From CALDTK01 sp965215115 (lineage in GTDB: Bacteria > Bacteroidota > Bacteroidia > Chitinophagales > Saprospiraceae): a DNA stretch of 64,000 bases. The position numbers and the translations under genes were made by a program. The notes under the pieces are model-generated. The model ran no database searches. It worked only from the letters and a program-made list of their open reading frames with translations, and was not told the origin of the DNA. The DNA is taken from the NCBI GenBank assembly GCA_965215115.1, contig OZ244050.1:2852001-2916000 (forward strand), read 5' to 3'. Shown piece by piece: positions 7,083-16,538 of this stretch (positions are counted from its first letter, which is position 1; the number at the start of each line of letters is the position of its first letter).

Positions 7083-9488
7083 CTAGCGGCACTCACGGTA
7101 CCGGATGCCGTCGAGGAGGTAGTCGCCTTGCGGCAAAACGTGCTGGTACGCCGCGCCCTCCGGCACCCAGGCGAGGTAGCGGATCCGGAGGGTGTCCTGC
7201 GGGCCGGAGCGCGGGGAAAAACGTGCGCTCAGGTGCAGACTCTGCGGGGTGCCGTAGGCCGGTACCGTCGTCTTGACCCTCGCGCCCTCGCGCTGGAGGA
7301 CGGTCGCCATCGTGGCCGCGCGCAGGGTAGTCGAGTAGACGGGCGTCCCGGTGGCGAGGTCGCGCGCCTCGAGGTAGAACTCGTGAAACGGTCGCGTCGC
7401 CCCGGAGAGCTCCGTGGTCCACGACACGTCGACCGCGGCGCTGTCGGCTACGGTCCACTCGGCAAACGTTTGCCACCCGTCCGTGCCCGACCCCTCGCCG
7501 CTCCTCGTGAGCGTGACCACGGCCTCGGCGTCGGTCACGAAGTTCGGCGATGCGTAGGTGTGCCTGGCGATCTCAGCCTCGCAGTACGCGCGGGCCACGT
7601 CGCGCAGGCCCTCCGGCGTGCCCCGTAGCCGCATCAGTAGGTAGTTGTCGTCGTCGATCAGCGTGTCGCACTCCGCGACGAGCGTGGCGTAAGGGTTAGA
7701 CCCCCGCGCGTCGATCGTGTTCTGAAGTTGCTGCTTCGAGACCGCGACGAGGAGGTCGCGCCCGGACGGCAGCCCCTCGAGTACCGCCGGCACCGACGAC
7801 CAGGGGTGGTCGAGCGGGAGCCTCGCGTAGGTGTTGGCGACGCCCTGGCGACTCATAAACACCCCGAGGTTCGACAGTCCCGTGGCGAGCGAGAGCTGGG
7901 TCGAGACCGACAGATCTTCCTGGCCGAGCGGAGCGTTCAAGGTCTCGCCCCCGAGGTGGAAGTAGGGCACCGGCAGGATGGCCTGGTACTGATCGGCCGG
8001 CCCGATCGCCGCGAGCCAGGTGTCCATCCGCTCGCCCCACGGCAGCGGGAAAGGGTTGGTGTCGATGGCGTGCAAGTTGTGGACACCCTCGAACAGCGCG
8101 ATCCCGAGCGCGAAAATCGAGAATCGCTTGGCGTACTTCGTCCAGAAACCCGCCGTCTCCGGGTCTCGGCGCGCGTTGGTTCCGCTTTCGCTAAAACGGT
8201 AGAGCGCCAGGAAGGCCAGCAGGTTGATGACGTAGAAGAAGTTCCAGTTGAATCGCCCGAGGGCCCTGAATTGCCGCAACAAACCGATGTCCGGGGCGAT
8301 GGCCTCGAACCAGTCGTACCGCAGTGGAATCCCGAACGAGAGCAAGAGCGACAGGACGCCCGCAAACAGGATCGCCGCCAGGTACAGACCTTCCGCCCGG
8401 GGGGGGAGCGCCGTAGCGGTCGTCGCGGCGGACGCTGTCGGCTCCACTCGAAGGTCGGTACCTTCGGTAGCACCCGTGTTGCGTTTTGCGGAAACGCGCC
8501 CCACCACGTAGCGGACCGCCGCCCACACGAGCACGAGGCAAAAGACCACGGCCACCGTACCGACGTAGCCCAGCTCCTCGATCGTCGAGGTCTCCGGGTA
8601 GAGCCGACCTCCGAACTGCCGCACGAGCGCCGGCAAGGTGTACGGCGCGAGGAAGACCTCTTGCCACGAACTCGCCGCATCGAAGAAGCCGTCCGGGATG
8701 GCCGGACGATCGTGCGTCGGCCACGCCACCACGACGTAGACGTAGTACCCGAGCCCGAGCACGAGCACCGAGGCCACCAGGGCACCGAGCGACGCCCAGC
8801 GCCGGTACCCGTCCACCGCACACACGTACGCCACCGTCGGAACGACTAGCGCTAGGCTCAGGGCCAGCAGGTAGAGGTGAAGCAGCGCAAACGCCCCCGC
8901 GAGAGCACTGCACGCGAGTAGGTAGCGAAGTCGTCTGGTCTGCGTCCAGGTCAGGAGCAGGTGTAGCAGTGCCGGCACCACGAACAGGTAGCTCAGGCCG
9001 AAGTGCCCTGAAGCGCGGGCCAGCTGCGGACTCAGCGCACAGACCGCCAGAGCGGCGAGGGCGGCGTACACGTTGGACACCCCGAGCCTCGCGAGCAGCC
9101 AGGCGAACAGCCCCAGGCCAACGGCCGCCCCCAGCCACGGCGCCAGCTGTACGGCGGCCACGGCCGTGCCCGGGGAGGAGACCCCGAGCGTCTGGAGGGT
9201 ATTGCTGAACAGCGGCTGCCCGTCCGCAAACACGATGTGCTCCCCGGCGGGGTAGTTGAAGGCATCGGTGCGGATGAAGCTCGTGTCGTGGAGCGCGTGG
9301 TAGGCGACGGAGTAGACGTTCTTCCAGGCGTCGACGCCCCCGTGGTAGGCCACCGTGGCGGGGTGGCTGAGGACAGGCCCGAGGTTCGGGCTCGTGTAGG
9401 CCAGCGTCAGGAAGGTGAGCACCGCCCCGGCGACCGCGATCGCTAAGCCTACCCGCGACCTATTCAGGCCTCGATCGATGTTGAGCAT
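7083..9488 (-). CDS. Large multi-pass membrane protein of unknown function
   Basis: An 801-residue protein. About twelve hydrophobic spans lie in the first 470 residues, including an N-terminal anchor; an extracytoplasmic C-terminal region of about 330 residues follows. The topology (helical bundle plus large soluble tail, YPAGEHIVFADGQPLF in the first loop) is like bacterial GT-C-type or YfhO-like membrane proteins, but no diagnostic catalytic motif is recognised. It follows another multi-pass protein on the same strand 77 bases upstream, and the pair may form one operon. Mini-hairpin copies occur at 7125 and 8484, plus an imperfect one near 8184. Confidence 0.6.
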   Translation of the reverse strand: MLNIDRGLNRSRVGLAIAVAGAVLTFLTLAYTSPNLGPVLSHPATVAYHGGVDAWKNVYSVAYHALHDTSFIRTDAFNYPAGEHIVFADGQPLFSNTLQTLGVSSPGTAVAAVQLAPWLGAAVGLGLFAWLLARLGVSNVYAALAALAVCALSPQLARASGHFGLSYLFVVPALLHLLLTWTQTRRLRYLLACSALAGAFALLHLYLLALSLALVVPTVAYVCAVDGYRRWASLGALVASVLVLGLGYYVYVVVAWPTHDRPAIPDGFFDAASSWQEVFLAPYTLPALVRQFGGRLYPETSTIEELGYVGTVAVVFCLVLVWAAVRYVVGRVSAKRNTGATEGTDLRVEPTASAATTATALPPRAEGLYLAAILFAGVLSLLLSFGIPLRYDWFEAIAPDIGLLRQFRALGRFNWNFFYVINLLAFLALYRFSESGTNARRDPETAGFWTKYAKRFSIFALGIALFEGVHNLHAIDTNPFPLPWGERMDTWLAAIGPADQYQAILPVPYFHLGGETLNAPLGQEDLSVSTQLSLATGLSNLGVFMSRQGVANTYARLPLDHPWSSVPAVLEGLPSGRDLLVAVSKQQLQNTIDARGSNPYATLVAECDTLIDDDNYLLMRLRGTPEGLRDVARAYCEAEIARHTYASPNFVTDAEAVVTLTRSGEGSGTDGWQTFAEWTVADSAAVDVSWTTELSGATRPFHEFYLEARDLATGTPVYSTTLRAATMATVLQREGARVKTTVPAYGTPQSLHLSARFSPRSGPQDTLRIRYLAWVPEGAAYQHVLPQGDYLLDGIRYRECR
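7125..7138 (-). repeat. Mini-hairpin, GCC/GGC stem, GCAA loop
   Basis: Sense near the 3' end of the 801-residue membrane protein gene; codes for VLPQG. Confidence 0.8.
8484..8497 (+). repeat. Mini-hairpin, GCG/CGC stem, GAAA loop
   Basis: Antisense in the 801-residue membrane protein gene; codes for VSAKR. Confidence 0.8.
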
Positions 9489-9565
9489 AGACTACCTAGG
9501 TTCGGATACAGACACCGCAGCCGCGCGCCGCAAATATGGGTCTGTGCCGGGTAGTGGCCGCGCCC

Positions 9566-10957
9566 TCAGGGCACGACGACGTAGGTGGCCGAGCTATCGG
9601 GATTGGCGAAGAGGTCTTCGCGTAGCTCATCGAATATGGGCTGCGTAAACGTCATCACGCAGCGCCCCGCGTCGTCGAGCGCCCACCGGTAGGCGTTCTG
9701 GTCGACGTGCACGATGTACCCCTGCGTCGGCCGGCCCTCGCGCGCGCTGATCACCCAGGCCTCGTAGGGCGTACCCCAGGTCATGATGAGCCGCTCGGTA
9801 AGCTCGGGTGTCTCGACGCGGAAGACTTTCTGCTCGCGGTAGGTCGCCAACTCCTCCTCGAGGAAGTCGAGCCGCGGCTGGTAGAGCGTTTGGCCAAAGT
9901 ACAGGATGTGGACCACGCGGATGAGCCCCAGTACCGCCACGCCCGCCACCGCGTACGCGGGGGCCGCATAACCATTCACGCGTTGCCACCCGAAGGCAAA
10001 GGCGACTCCGGCCATCCAACCGGCGGGCAGGTACAGGTTCTCGATGTAGAAGTCGACCGTGTAGTCGGTCGGGTAGCTCAGCGCCACCAACAGCAAGTGC
10101 CCCACGACCGCCGCTGTCGACCAGGCCGCCGCCAGTTTTGCGCCCGAGCGCCACAGAAAGTACACCCCGAGCGCGGCAACGAGGACGAAGGCGTAGTAGA
10201 CCAGCACCAGATTATGCAGCAGGTGTGTAATGGCGTATGGGACATCCCCGCCGAGCAGACCGGTGATCATTACTTCGAGGTCTTGCCCCGCCGCCTCATC
10301 GTAGGACGTGCTAAAGAAGGTGGACCTTACCCAGTAAAAGCTAAAATAAAGGCCAGCGGCGCCCGCAGTACTCCAGACGATATCTGAGTTACGAACTTGC
10401 AGCAGCGCGATGAGCCCAAATCCGAACGACGCCGGTACCACCAGCAGCGGATGCGCAAAAGCCGCCGTAAACAGCAGCAGCGGCAGTGCGGCTTTCGCCA
10501 AAACCTGCGCCCACCGTGCCCGCGGTTCACACCCCACCAGCGCCATCGCGAGCGTCAGGACTGCCAGCCCCTGCGGCAGCTCCGACTGAATCCAGAAGTG
10601 GACGTGTGTCGCGAACGCCAGCCACGTCAGCGCCCAGCCTAACGCCCAGGCCCGCGCCCGCATCACGAAGTACAGCAACGCCCACGTCCCCGCGTAGAGC
10701 AATGGAAACACGAGACTGTACGCGAGTTGCACCGTCGCCATACTCGCCCCGTGGTTGATGAGGTAGGTTGGCACGACCTGCGAAAGTCCTGATACGAAGC
10801 GGTAGTTCTGGATGGCCACCTTCCCCGTGGTGGCCTGCTCGAAGAGGTGGAAGGCGATGTCGACGAAGGTGGTGCGGGCCTCGGTGTAGAAGATCGCCAC
10901 GGCAAAGAGGAGGGCAATTGATACGAGGCCAATCGCTTTGTCTGGGGGTAGCTTCAT
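9566..10957 (-). CDS. Multi-pass membrane protein of unknown function
   Basis: A 463-residue protein starting MKLPPDKAIGLVSIALL, with about ten predicted membrane spans and a short soluble C-terminus of about 100 residues rich in charged and aromatic positions. The first periplasmic loop (TFVDIAFHLFEQATTG) is acidic, as in many lipid-linked-sugar transferases. No signature is clear enough to name the family. It lies 42 bases downstream of kynureninase and 77 bases upstream of the 801-residue membrane protein on the same strand. A sense mini-hairpin copy at 10490 encodes VLAKA between two predicted spans. Confidence 0.6.
   Translation of the reverse strand: MKLPPDKAIGLVSIALLFAVAIFYTEARTTFVDIAFHLFEQATTGKVAIQNYRFVSGLSQVVPTYLINHGASMATVQLAYSLVFPLLYAGTWALLYFVMRARAWALGWALTWLAFATHVHFWIQSELPQGLAVLTLAMALVGCEPRARWAQVLAKAALPLLLFTAAFAHPLLVVPASFGFGLIALLQVRNSDIVWSTAGAAGLYFSFYWVRSTFFSTSYDEAAGQDLEVMITGLLGGDVPYAITHLLHNLVLVYYAFVLVAALGVYFLWRSGAKLAAAWSTAAVVGHLLLVALSYPTDYTVDFYIENLYLPAGWMAGVAFAFGWQRVNGYAAPAYAVAGVAVLGLIRVVHILYFGQTLYQPRLDFLEEELATYREQKVFRVETPELTERLIMTWGTPYEAWVISAREGRPTQGYIVHVDQNAYRWALDDAGRCVMTFTQPIFDELREDLFANPDSSATYVVVP
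10490..10503 (-). repeat. Mini-hairpin, canonical 14-mer
   Basis: Sense in the 463-residue membrane protein gene; codes for VLAKA. Confidence 0.9.
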
Positions 10958-10999
10958 GGGGGATCGAGGCGCTAATTTAGGCTGCTGTAGGTGCGGATT

Positions 11000-12325
11000 T
11001 TACCTCGAACCGGAGGTTCGAGCTACCGCCCCCAACATCACCCGCAGCGTCTCGCCCGCGCGCAGCACATCTACGAACGTGTTGTACAGCGGCGAGGGCG
11101 CCATCCGGATGACGCTCGGCCCCGCGCCCGTCGGCGCGTCGCGCCAGTCGCAGATGACGCTGGCCGTCTTGAGGGCGTCGTACATCCGCGCCCCGTACCC
11201 GCCGTGGATGGCGACGCTTAACTGCGCCCCGCGCCACTTCGCGTCACTCGGCGTGATGATCTCGAGGAACTCCGCCTCCGGGTCGGCCCGCCGGATCATG
11301 AACTCGAGGTAGCCGGTCAGCCCCCGGCTCCGCTCGCGCAGACGCAGGATGCCGGCGTCGTCGAAGAGCTCGAGACTGGCGCGCAACGGAGCCATCGCGA
11401 GGATCTCCGCGCAACTCACCTGCCAGCCGGCCGCCCCGGGCGTCGGCCTGAATGGTTTGTCCATCTCGAAGCGCGTCGCCAGCTCGTGGCCCCACCAGCC
11501 GGCCAGTCGCGGGTGCTCCAGGTTCTGCCCGTGGGTTCCGTGGACGAAGATGCCCGAGGGCGCGCCCGGGCCGCCGCACAGGTACTTGTACCCGCACCAC
11601 ACCGCGAAGTCCACGCCCCAGTCGTGCAGCTGCATCGGTACGTTGCCGATCGCGTGCGCGAGGTCGAACCCGACCGTCGCCCCGACGGCCTTCCCGGCCC
11701 GCGCGATGGCCTCCATGTCGAACAGCTGCCCCGTGAAGTACTGCACGCCACTGAACATCACCAGCGCCAACTCGTCGCCGAGGTCGCCGATGGTCTGCGT
11801 GATTTGCTCAGTGGTGAGCAGGTAGCGCCCGTCCTCGGGGCTCACCTCCACGATCACCTCGGCTGGGTCGAGCCCGTGCCACCGCACCTGGCTCTCGACG
11901 ATGTAGCGGTCGCTCGGGAAGGCCCCACCCTCCATGAGGATCAACCTGCGCTCACCGCGCGGTCGGTAGAAGCTGGCCAGCAGCAGGTGCAGATTGGCCG
12001 ACAGCGTCCCCATCGTAATGACTTCGCTCGCGTCGGCGCCGACCAACTTCGCGAGCGCCGGCGAGAGCCGCTGCGGCGCGTCCACCCACTTGTCGTCCCC
12101 GAGGAAGTAGCCCTCGACGCCGTACCTGCTCCAGCGGTCCATCTCGTCCTCGACGACATCCACGGCCGACTTCGGCTGCAGCCCGAGCGAGTTACCGACC
12201 AGGTAGGTCACGGTCTTCCCGTCGCGCGCGAGACCCGTCGGCAGGAAGAACTTCGCCTGGTAGCCGCCGAGCGGATCTCGCTGATCCTCGGCGCGGGCGA
12301 AAGTGAGGGTAGGGGAGTAGTCCAT
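11000..12325 (-). CDS. kynU: Kynureninase
   Basis: A 441-residue PLP enzyme of normal kynureninase length. The PLP-lysine motif is WCGYKYLCGGPGA (lysine near residue 247). The aspartate binding the pyridine nitrogen is in FDLAHAIGN (near 221), and GWWGHE plus a late SVIRMAPSPLYNTF lie where the family expects them. It cleaves kynurenine or 3-hydroxykynurenine to (hydroxy)anthranilate and alanine in tryptophan breakdown and de novo NAD synthesis. No other kynurenine-pathway gene is in the window. The ATG at 12325 gives MDYSPTLTF; a longer in-frame extension to 12373 is less likely. It follows hisIE on the same strand after about 107 bases. No mini-hairpin copy is seen inside. Confidence 0.92.
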   Translation of the reverse strand: MDYSPTLTFARAEDQRDPLGGYQAKFFLPTGLARDGKTVTYLVGNSLGLQPKSAVDVVEDEMDRWSRYGVEGYFLGDDKWVDAPQRLSPALAKLVGADASEVITMGTLSANLHLLLASFYRPRGERRLILMEGGAFPSDRYIVESQVRWHGLDPAEVIVEVSPEDGRYLLTTEQITQTIGDLGDELALVMFSGVQYFTGQLFDMEAIARAGKAVGATVGFDLAHAIGNVPMQLHDWGVDFAVWCGYKYLCGGPGAPSGIFVHGTHGQNLEHPRLAGWWGHELATRFEMDKPFRPTPGAAGWQVSCAEILAMAPLRASLELFDDAGILRLRERSRGLTGYLEFMIRRADPEAEFLEIITPSDAKWRGAQLSVAIHGGYGARMYDALKTASVICDWRDAPTGAGPSVIRMAPSPLYNTFVDVLRAGETLRVMLGAVARTSGSR

Positions 12326-12432
12326 GTGTCGAATTTTGGACGCGAGTCTCGCGATGGAGCGCAAGGTCCGCAAAGCTGGGGCGGGCCGCGATTGGCGTTC
12401 CTCGCGTCTCTATTGCGAACCTAGCGTCCGGG

Positions 12433-12804
12433 TCAATGTCTGGTGCGTAGCACCTCCACCACATCCCCCAGCCGTTGCCCCTTCGCCCGCAACAGCAGCA
12501 AGTAGTGATACATCAGGTCCGCCGCCTCCTCGGTAAACAGTTCGTCCGTACCGCCGACGGCCTCCAGGGCCATCTCCACCCCTTCCTCGCCGACCTTCTG
12601 CGCCACCTTCATGACGCCCTCGGCCAGGAGCCGCGAGGTGTAGCTCTCGCTCTGCGCATCGGGTAGGCGGGAGTGGAGGAGGGTCTCGAGTTCGAGCAGG
12701 AAGGCTAAGTCGTGGGAGGGGTCGAGGGTTTTGGCGAAAGCCGTCTCCGCATGCGCGCCGCGCGACTTCCTTATTATAAGGTGTCGACACCCCAGACGCA
12801 TCAT
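12433..12804 (-). CDS. hisE: Phosphoribosyl-ATP pyrophosphohydrolase domain (HisE part of a split hisIE)
   Basis: This frame encodes a clear HisE domain: FLLELETLLHSRL, SYTSRLLAEGVMKVAQKVGEE, then VEMALEA, ADLMYHYLLLL and the terminal VLRTRH. It converts phosphoribosyl-ATP to phosphoribosyl-AMP, the step before HisI. In most Bacteroidota the two domains are one HisIE protein with HisI first. Here HisE is in another frame, overlapping the end of the HisI frame. An ATG at 12804 (MMRLGCRH) could allow separate translation. A mini-hairpin copy (12729) encoding AFAKT lies in the linker just before the domain. The domain is intact, so it may still be functional. Confidence 0.78.
   Translation of the reverse strand: MMRLGCRHLIIRKSRGAHAETAFAKTLDPSHDLAFLLELETLLHSRLPDAQSESYTSRLLAEGVMKVAQKVGEEGVEMALEAVGGTDELFTEEAADLMYHYLLLLRAKGQRLGDVVEVLRTRH
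12729..12742 (+). repeat. Mini-hairpin, canonical 14-mer
   Basis: Antisense at the HisI/HisE junction, beside the frame change; codes for AFAKT in the HisE frame. Confidence 0.9.
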
Positions 12805-13126
12805 CGAAGCAGGTCTCTTCCCCCGTGTGGCACGTCGGGCCGTTGGGCTCCGCGAGCAAGAGCACCGCGTCGCGGTCGCAGTCGGCTTTCGCCAAAACGA
12901 GCCGCAGGGTGTTGCCACTCTCCTCGCCCTTGGTCCAGAGCCGGCGCTTCGACCGGGAGTAGAACGTCACGAGGCCCTTGCCAAAGGTCTCCCGCAAGCT
13001 CTCCGCGTTGACGTAGCCCAGCATCAGGACCCGTCCGTCCGTGGCGTGCTGGACCACGGCCGGCAGGAGTGCGTCGGGGGTTTTGGCGAAAGCCAGCTGG
13101 TCAATGTTGTCGGCGGTGAGGGTCAT
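12763..13126 (-). CDS. hisI: Phosphoribosyl-AMP cyclohydrolase domain (HisI part of a split hisIE)
   Basis: The first ~120 residues give a full HisI domain: VLMLGYVNAESL, TFYSRSKRRLWTKGEESGN, then GPTCHTGEETCF with the cysteine/histidine metal ligands. HisI opens the ring of phosphoribosyl-AMP in histidine synthesis. After CFDDASGVSTPYNKE the frame loses similarity and runs open without homology to 12410; the HisE domain continues in a different frame. The end given here is therefore the approximate frame-change region, not a stop codon. Possible causes are a sequencing error, a real frameshift, or separate overlapping hisI and hisE genes. Two mini-hairpin copies lie in this part (12884 sense VLAKA, 13081 antisense AFAKT). 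Confidence 0.8.
12884..12897 (-). repeat. Mini-hairpin, canonical 14-mer
   Basis: Sense in the HisI domain; codes for VLAKA. Confidence 0.9.
13081..13094 (+). repeat. Mini-hairpin, canonical 14-mer
   Basis: Antisense near the HisI N-terminus; codes for AFAKT. Confidence 0.9.
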
Positions 13127-13396
13127 CGGGCGGCAAAGATGCCCAGCGCGCGGGCCAGTCCCAAGGCGGGGGCGCTAGAATCTGTAGCCCCGTTTGAGCT
13201 GGAGCGTGTGATTTCCGACATCTGTCGCATTTTCTCAGCGCCTGTCTACCTAGGAGGACGTGCCAATGGGTAGGTTTGCCGGGAATTCTGGCCTTGTTCG
13301 ATAGTCCGTGCTCAAACTTTGACGCATAGGCAAGTACGTCCCAGATACGGAGTTGGGCGGCAGAGGACACGGCTACAGCAGACTAAACCTCTTTTG

Positions 13397-16300
13397 ATGA
13401 AAAGATTTGTACTCTTTCTGTCCGCAACCTATCTGAGCTTCGGGCTGGTGCTCGCTCAGCAAACTGTAGGCGGCACCGTGATCGATGCTCAGGGCGAGAC
13501 GCTGATCGGCGCAACTGTACTCGTAAAGGGTACGAGCACTGGGACGGTGACGGACGTCAACGGCGAGTACTCCATCACCGTCCCCGATGGATCGAGCGTA
13601 CTCACGTTCAGCTACACCGGCTACGAACCGCAGGAAATCGAGGTCGCTGGCCGCAGCTTCGTCAACGTCGAACTCCTCGCCTCAACAGAGGTGTTGTCCG
13701 AGGTCGTGTATACGGCCTTCGGGATAACGACGAAGGAGGCCTTCTCGGGTTCGGCCGATGTGGTTAGCTCGAAGGAGCTGGAATCCCGCACGGTGACCTC
13801 GCCCATCGAGGCGATTGAGGGTAAAGCTACCGGGGTGCAGTTCACGAGCGCCAGTGGGGGGCCGGGGTCCTCGCCCGGGATCGTTATCCGCGGCGTCGGA
13901 ACCCTCAACGGGGATACAGACCCGCTCTACATCGTGGACGGCGTCCAGTTCGAAGGTGCGCTCAACAACATCAACCAGGAAGACGTCGCGTCGATCACAG
14001 TCCTCAAGGACGCCTCCTCGACGGCGCTCTACGGTTCGCGCGGTGCCAACGGCGTGGTCCTCATCACGACCAAGCGCGGCAACCGGACGGGTAAAACTAG
14101 CGTGTCGGCCTCGGTGCAGCACGGCGTAGTCGACAATGCCATTCCTTTCTATGACGAGGTGACCCCCGGTCAGTACTACGAGACGATGTGGGAGGCCCTG
14201 CGAAACTCGACCGCCGGCAAGGGCGACCCGCAATTCGCGAGCGCTAATATCTTCACCAGCCTCGGCTACAACCCGTTCGACGTACCCAACGACCAGATCG
14301 TGGGTGTAGACGGCCGACTCAACCCCGAGGCCGATGTCGTCTACAATAGTCTGAACTGGTATGACTTCCTCGAGCGCGACAACGCTCGCCGCAGCAATTA
14401 CAACGTCAACGTCGCGAGCGGAGGCGAAGGACACAGTGTGTTCTTCTCCTCCTCGTACCTCCAGGAGGACGGCTACATCAAGACATCGGAGTACGACAGA
14501 TTCACGAGCCGCGTCAATGCCGACTTCGACGCGAACAACTGGCTGACCTTGGGGGGTAGCGCCAACGTGACGCTGTCCAATTCCGCCGGGCCGAGTTCGG
14601 CCGGGACAAACAGCATCGTGAACCCGTTTGGGTTCGCCAAGAATATCGGTTCGATCTATCCTGTATTCGTCAATGACCGCGAGGGCAACTTCCTCCTCGA
14701 CGCTGGTGGCGACCCGGTCTTCGACTCTGGTGAGGGCTTCCCCGCCGTCGGCATCGGTTCACGGCCGATCAGTCAGGGCCGCCACGCGCTGCAGGAGTTG
14801 ATCCTCAACGACGAGCGCGACCGCGACAATACCTACGGTTTTCGCTTCTACGGTACTTTCCACCTCTTCCCGGGGCTCGACCTGACGCTTAACTACGGTC
14901 GGGACATCAACGAGGGTCTCGAGAAGGAATACGAGAACAACATCATTGGCGATGCGCAACCCACGGGTCGGTACAGCGAAACGCGCTTCCGCCGCCAGGT
15001 GATCAACTTTAATCAGTTGCTTAACTACCGTACTCAATTTGGGGGTTTACACAACGTCGAGCTAACGGCCGGCCACGAGAGTTTTGACCGGAACTTCACT
15101 TCCAACAACGCCATAGCCGTCGATCAGACGGCCGAGGGGATCTATGAGTTTGCTAACTTTGCTACGCCGGTGTCGGTCGGCGGCGCCACTACCGTTAAGC
15201 GCATCGAGGGCTACTTCGGCCGCGCCAACTATGACTTCGACAACCGCTACTACCTGAGCGCGTCCGTGCGCCGCGACGGTTCATCGGTCTTCTCACAAGA
15301 CGCGCGCTGGGGTACGTTCTACTCCGTGGGCGCCTCTTGGCGCATAACCAACGAGGCCTTCATGCCAAGGATCGGTTGGTTGAGTAATCTGAAGCTGCGC
15401 GCCTCCTACGGTGAAGTAGGCAATGACGACCTGAACGACTTCTTCCTCAGTCAGGCTCGATACGACCTTAACTCGAATGCAGGCAACCCGGCCATCATCT
15501 TTTCCGAGATCGGGAACCAGCGGCTCCAATGGGAGACGATCGAGAGCTTCGACGTTGCGCTGGAGTATGGCCTCTTCGATGGGGTCATCGACGGGTCGAT
15601 AGAGTACTACCGCCGCAATTCGTCCGACCTTCTTTACAACCTACCTATTGCCCTGAGCAATGGCGCCAATGCCTTTCCCGCCAACGTTGGCGACATGTAC
15701 AACTCCGGTCTGGAGCTTGGCCTCACGTACAACGTATTCCGTCGCGGCCCGGCTCGTTGGTCGGTGCGCGCGACGGCCAGCACGTTGAACAACGAGATCA
15801 CGAGCCTACCCGATCCCTTCATCGACGATCAGAGTCGCTGGGATGTAGGTCGCTCACGATTCGACTATTACATCCTGCGGACCGCGGGCGTCGATCCGGC
15901 AAACGGCGATCAGCTGTTCCTCGACTACGACATCGACGAGGCGGGTAATACCGTACCGGTGCTAAACGCAGACGGCACCCAAGCGACGACCAACGACTGG
16001 CAGGCGACGGAGCGCGAATACACGGGTACGAGTCCGATCCCGGACCTGATCGGCTCCGTTTCGACCAACGTAGGCTACCGTGGTTTCGCGCTCGACGTAC
16101 TATTCAACTATAGCATCGGGGGCGAGATCCTCGACTTCGGCTACGCGGCCATGATGCACAGCGGTAACTTCGGCAACTCCTACCACCCCGATATCCTTAG
16201 CGCGTGGCGCGCGCCTGGTGACATCACCGACGTACCCCGCCTGGAGAACGGAAATCCTAATCTCGTCCGCGCGGCCTCGGACCGCTTCCTTACAGATGCC

Positions 16301-16525
16301 TCCTTCTGGTCGCTTCGCAATGTCAACCTCAGCTATACGTTCGACTCCAGGCTCGCCGAAAGGCTCGGGTTGGGTAACGTTCGTGTATCGCTGACGGGCG
16401 AGAACCTCTACCTCAAGTCGGCGCGGGATGGACTGAACCCGCAGTTTGAGATCGCCGGTACGCCCGCGGGAAACACTTTTAGTCCCGCCCGCATCGTCTC
16501 CGCAGGTCTAAACGTTAACTTCTAA
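13397..16525 (+). CDS. SusC/RagA-family TonB-dependent outer membrane receptor
   Basis: A 1042-residue protein. It has a signal peptide (MKRFVLFLSATYLSFG...LAQQ), a CarboxypepD_reg-like domain (GTVIDAQGETLIGATVLV), the TonB plug with IVIRGVGTLNG and PLYIVDGV, and a long beta-barrel ending in aromatic-terminated VNF. SusC proteins import glycans or peptides delivered by their SusD partner, using TonB energy. The ATG at 13397 is preferred because it begins the signal peptide; the frame is open further upstream. The SusD gene follows after 13 bases. No glycan enzyme is adjacent, so the ligand is unknown. The gene lacks mini-hairpin copies, and its base and codon use look less GC-rich than the neighbours. 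Confidence 0.95.
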   Translation: MKRFVLFLSATYLSFGLVLAQQTVGGTVIDAQGETLIGATVLVKGTSTGTVTDVNGEYSITVPDGSSVLTFSYTGYEPQEIEVAGRSFVNVELLASTEVLSEVVYTAFGITTKEAFSGSADVVSSKELESRTVTSPIEAIEGKATGVQFTSASGGPGSSPGIVIRGVGTLNGDTDPLYIVDGVQFEGALNNINQEDVASITVLKDASSTALYGSRGANGVVLITTKRGNRTGKTSVSASVQHGVVDNAIPFYDEVTPGQYYETMWEALRNSTAGKGDPQFASANIFTSLGYNPFDVPNDQIVGVDGRLNPEADVVYNSLNWYDFLERDNARRSNYNVNVASGGEGHSVFFSSSYLQEDGYIKTSEYDRFTSRVNADFDANNWLTLGGSANVTLSNSAGPSSAGTNSIVNPFGFAKNIGSIYPVFVNDREGNFLLDAGGDPVFDSGEGFPAVGIGSRPISQGRHALQELILNDERDRDNTYGFRFYGTFHLFPGLDLTLNYGRDINEGLEKEYENNIIGDAQPTGRYSETRFRRQVINFNQLLNYRTQFGGLHNVELTAGHESFDRNFTSNNAIAVDQTAEGIYEFANFATPVSVGGATTVKRIEGYFGRANYDFDNRYYLSASVRRDGSSVFSQDARWGTFYSVGASWRITNEAFMPRIGWLSNLKLRASYGEVGNDDLNDFFLSQARYDLNSNAGNPAIIFSEIGNQRLQWETIESFDVALEYGLFDGVIDGSIEYYRRNSSDLLYNLPIALSNGANAFPANVGDMYNSGLELGLTYNVFRRGPARWSVRATASTLNNEITSLPDPFIDDQSRWDVGRSRFDYYILRTAGVDPANGDQLFLDYDIDEAGNTVPVLNADGTQATTNDWQATEREYTGTSPIPDLIGSVSTNVGYRGFALDVLFNYSIGGEILDFGYAAMMHSGNFGNSYHPDILSAWRAPGDITDVPRLENGNPNLVRAASDRFLTDASFWSLRNVNLSYTFDSRLAERLGLGNVRVSLTGENLYLKSARDGLNPQFEIAGTPAGNTFSPARIVSAGLNVNF

Positions 16526-16538
16526 CAATCGATAACGC

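Noticed and set aside
9886..9903. Possible mini-hairpin copy (GTTTGGCCAAAG)
   Set aside because: It lacks TTTT followed by a stem and GNAA loop; the palindrome is of another kind.
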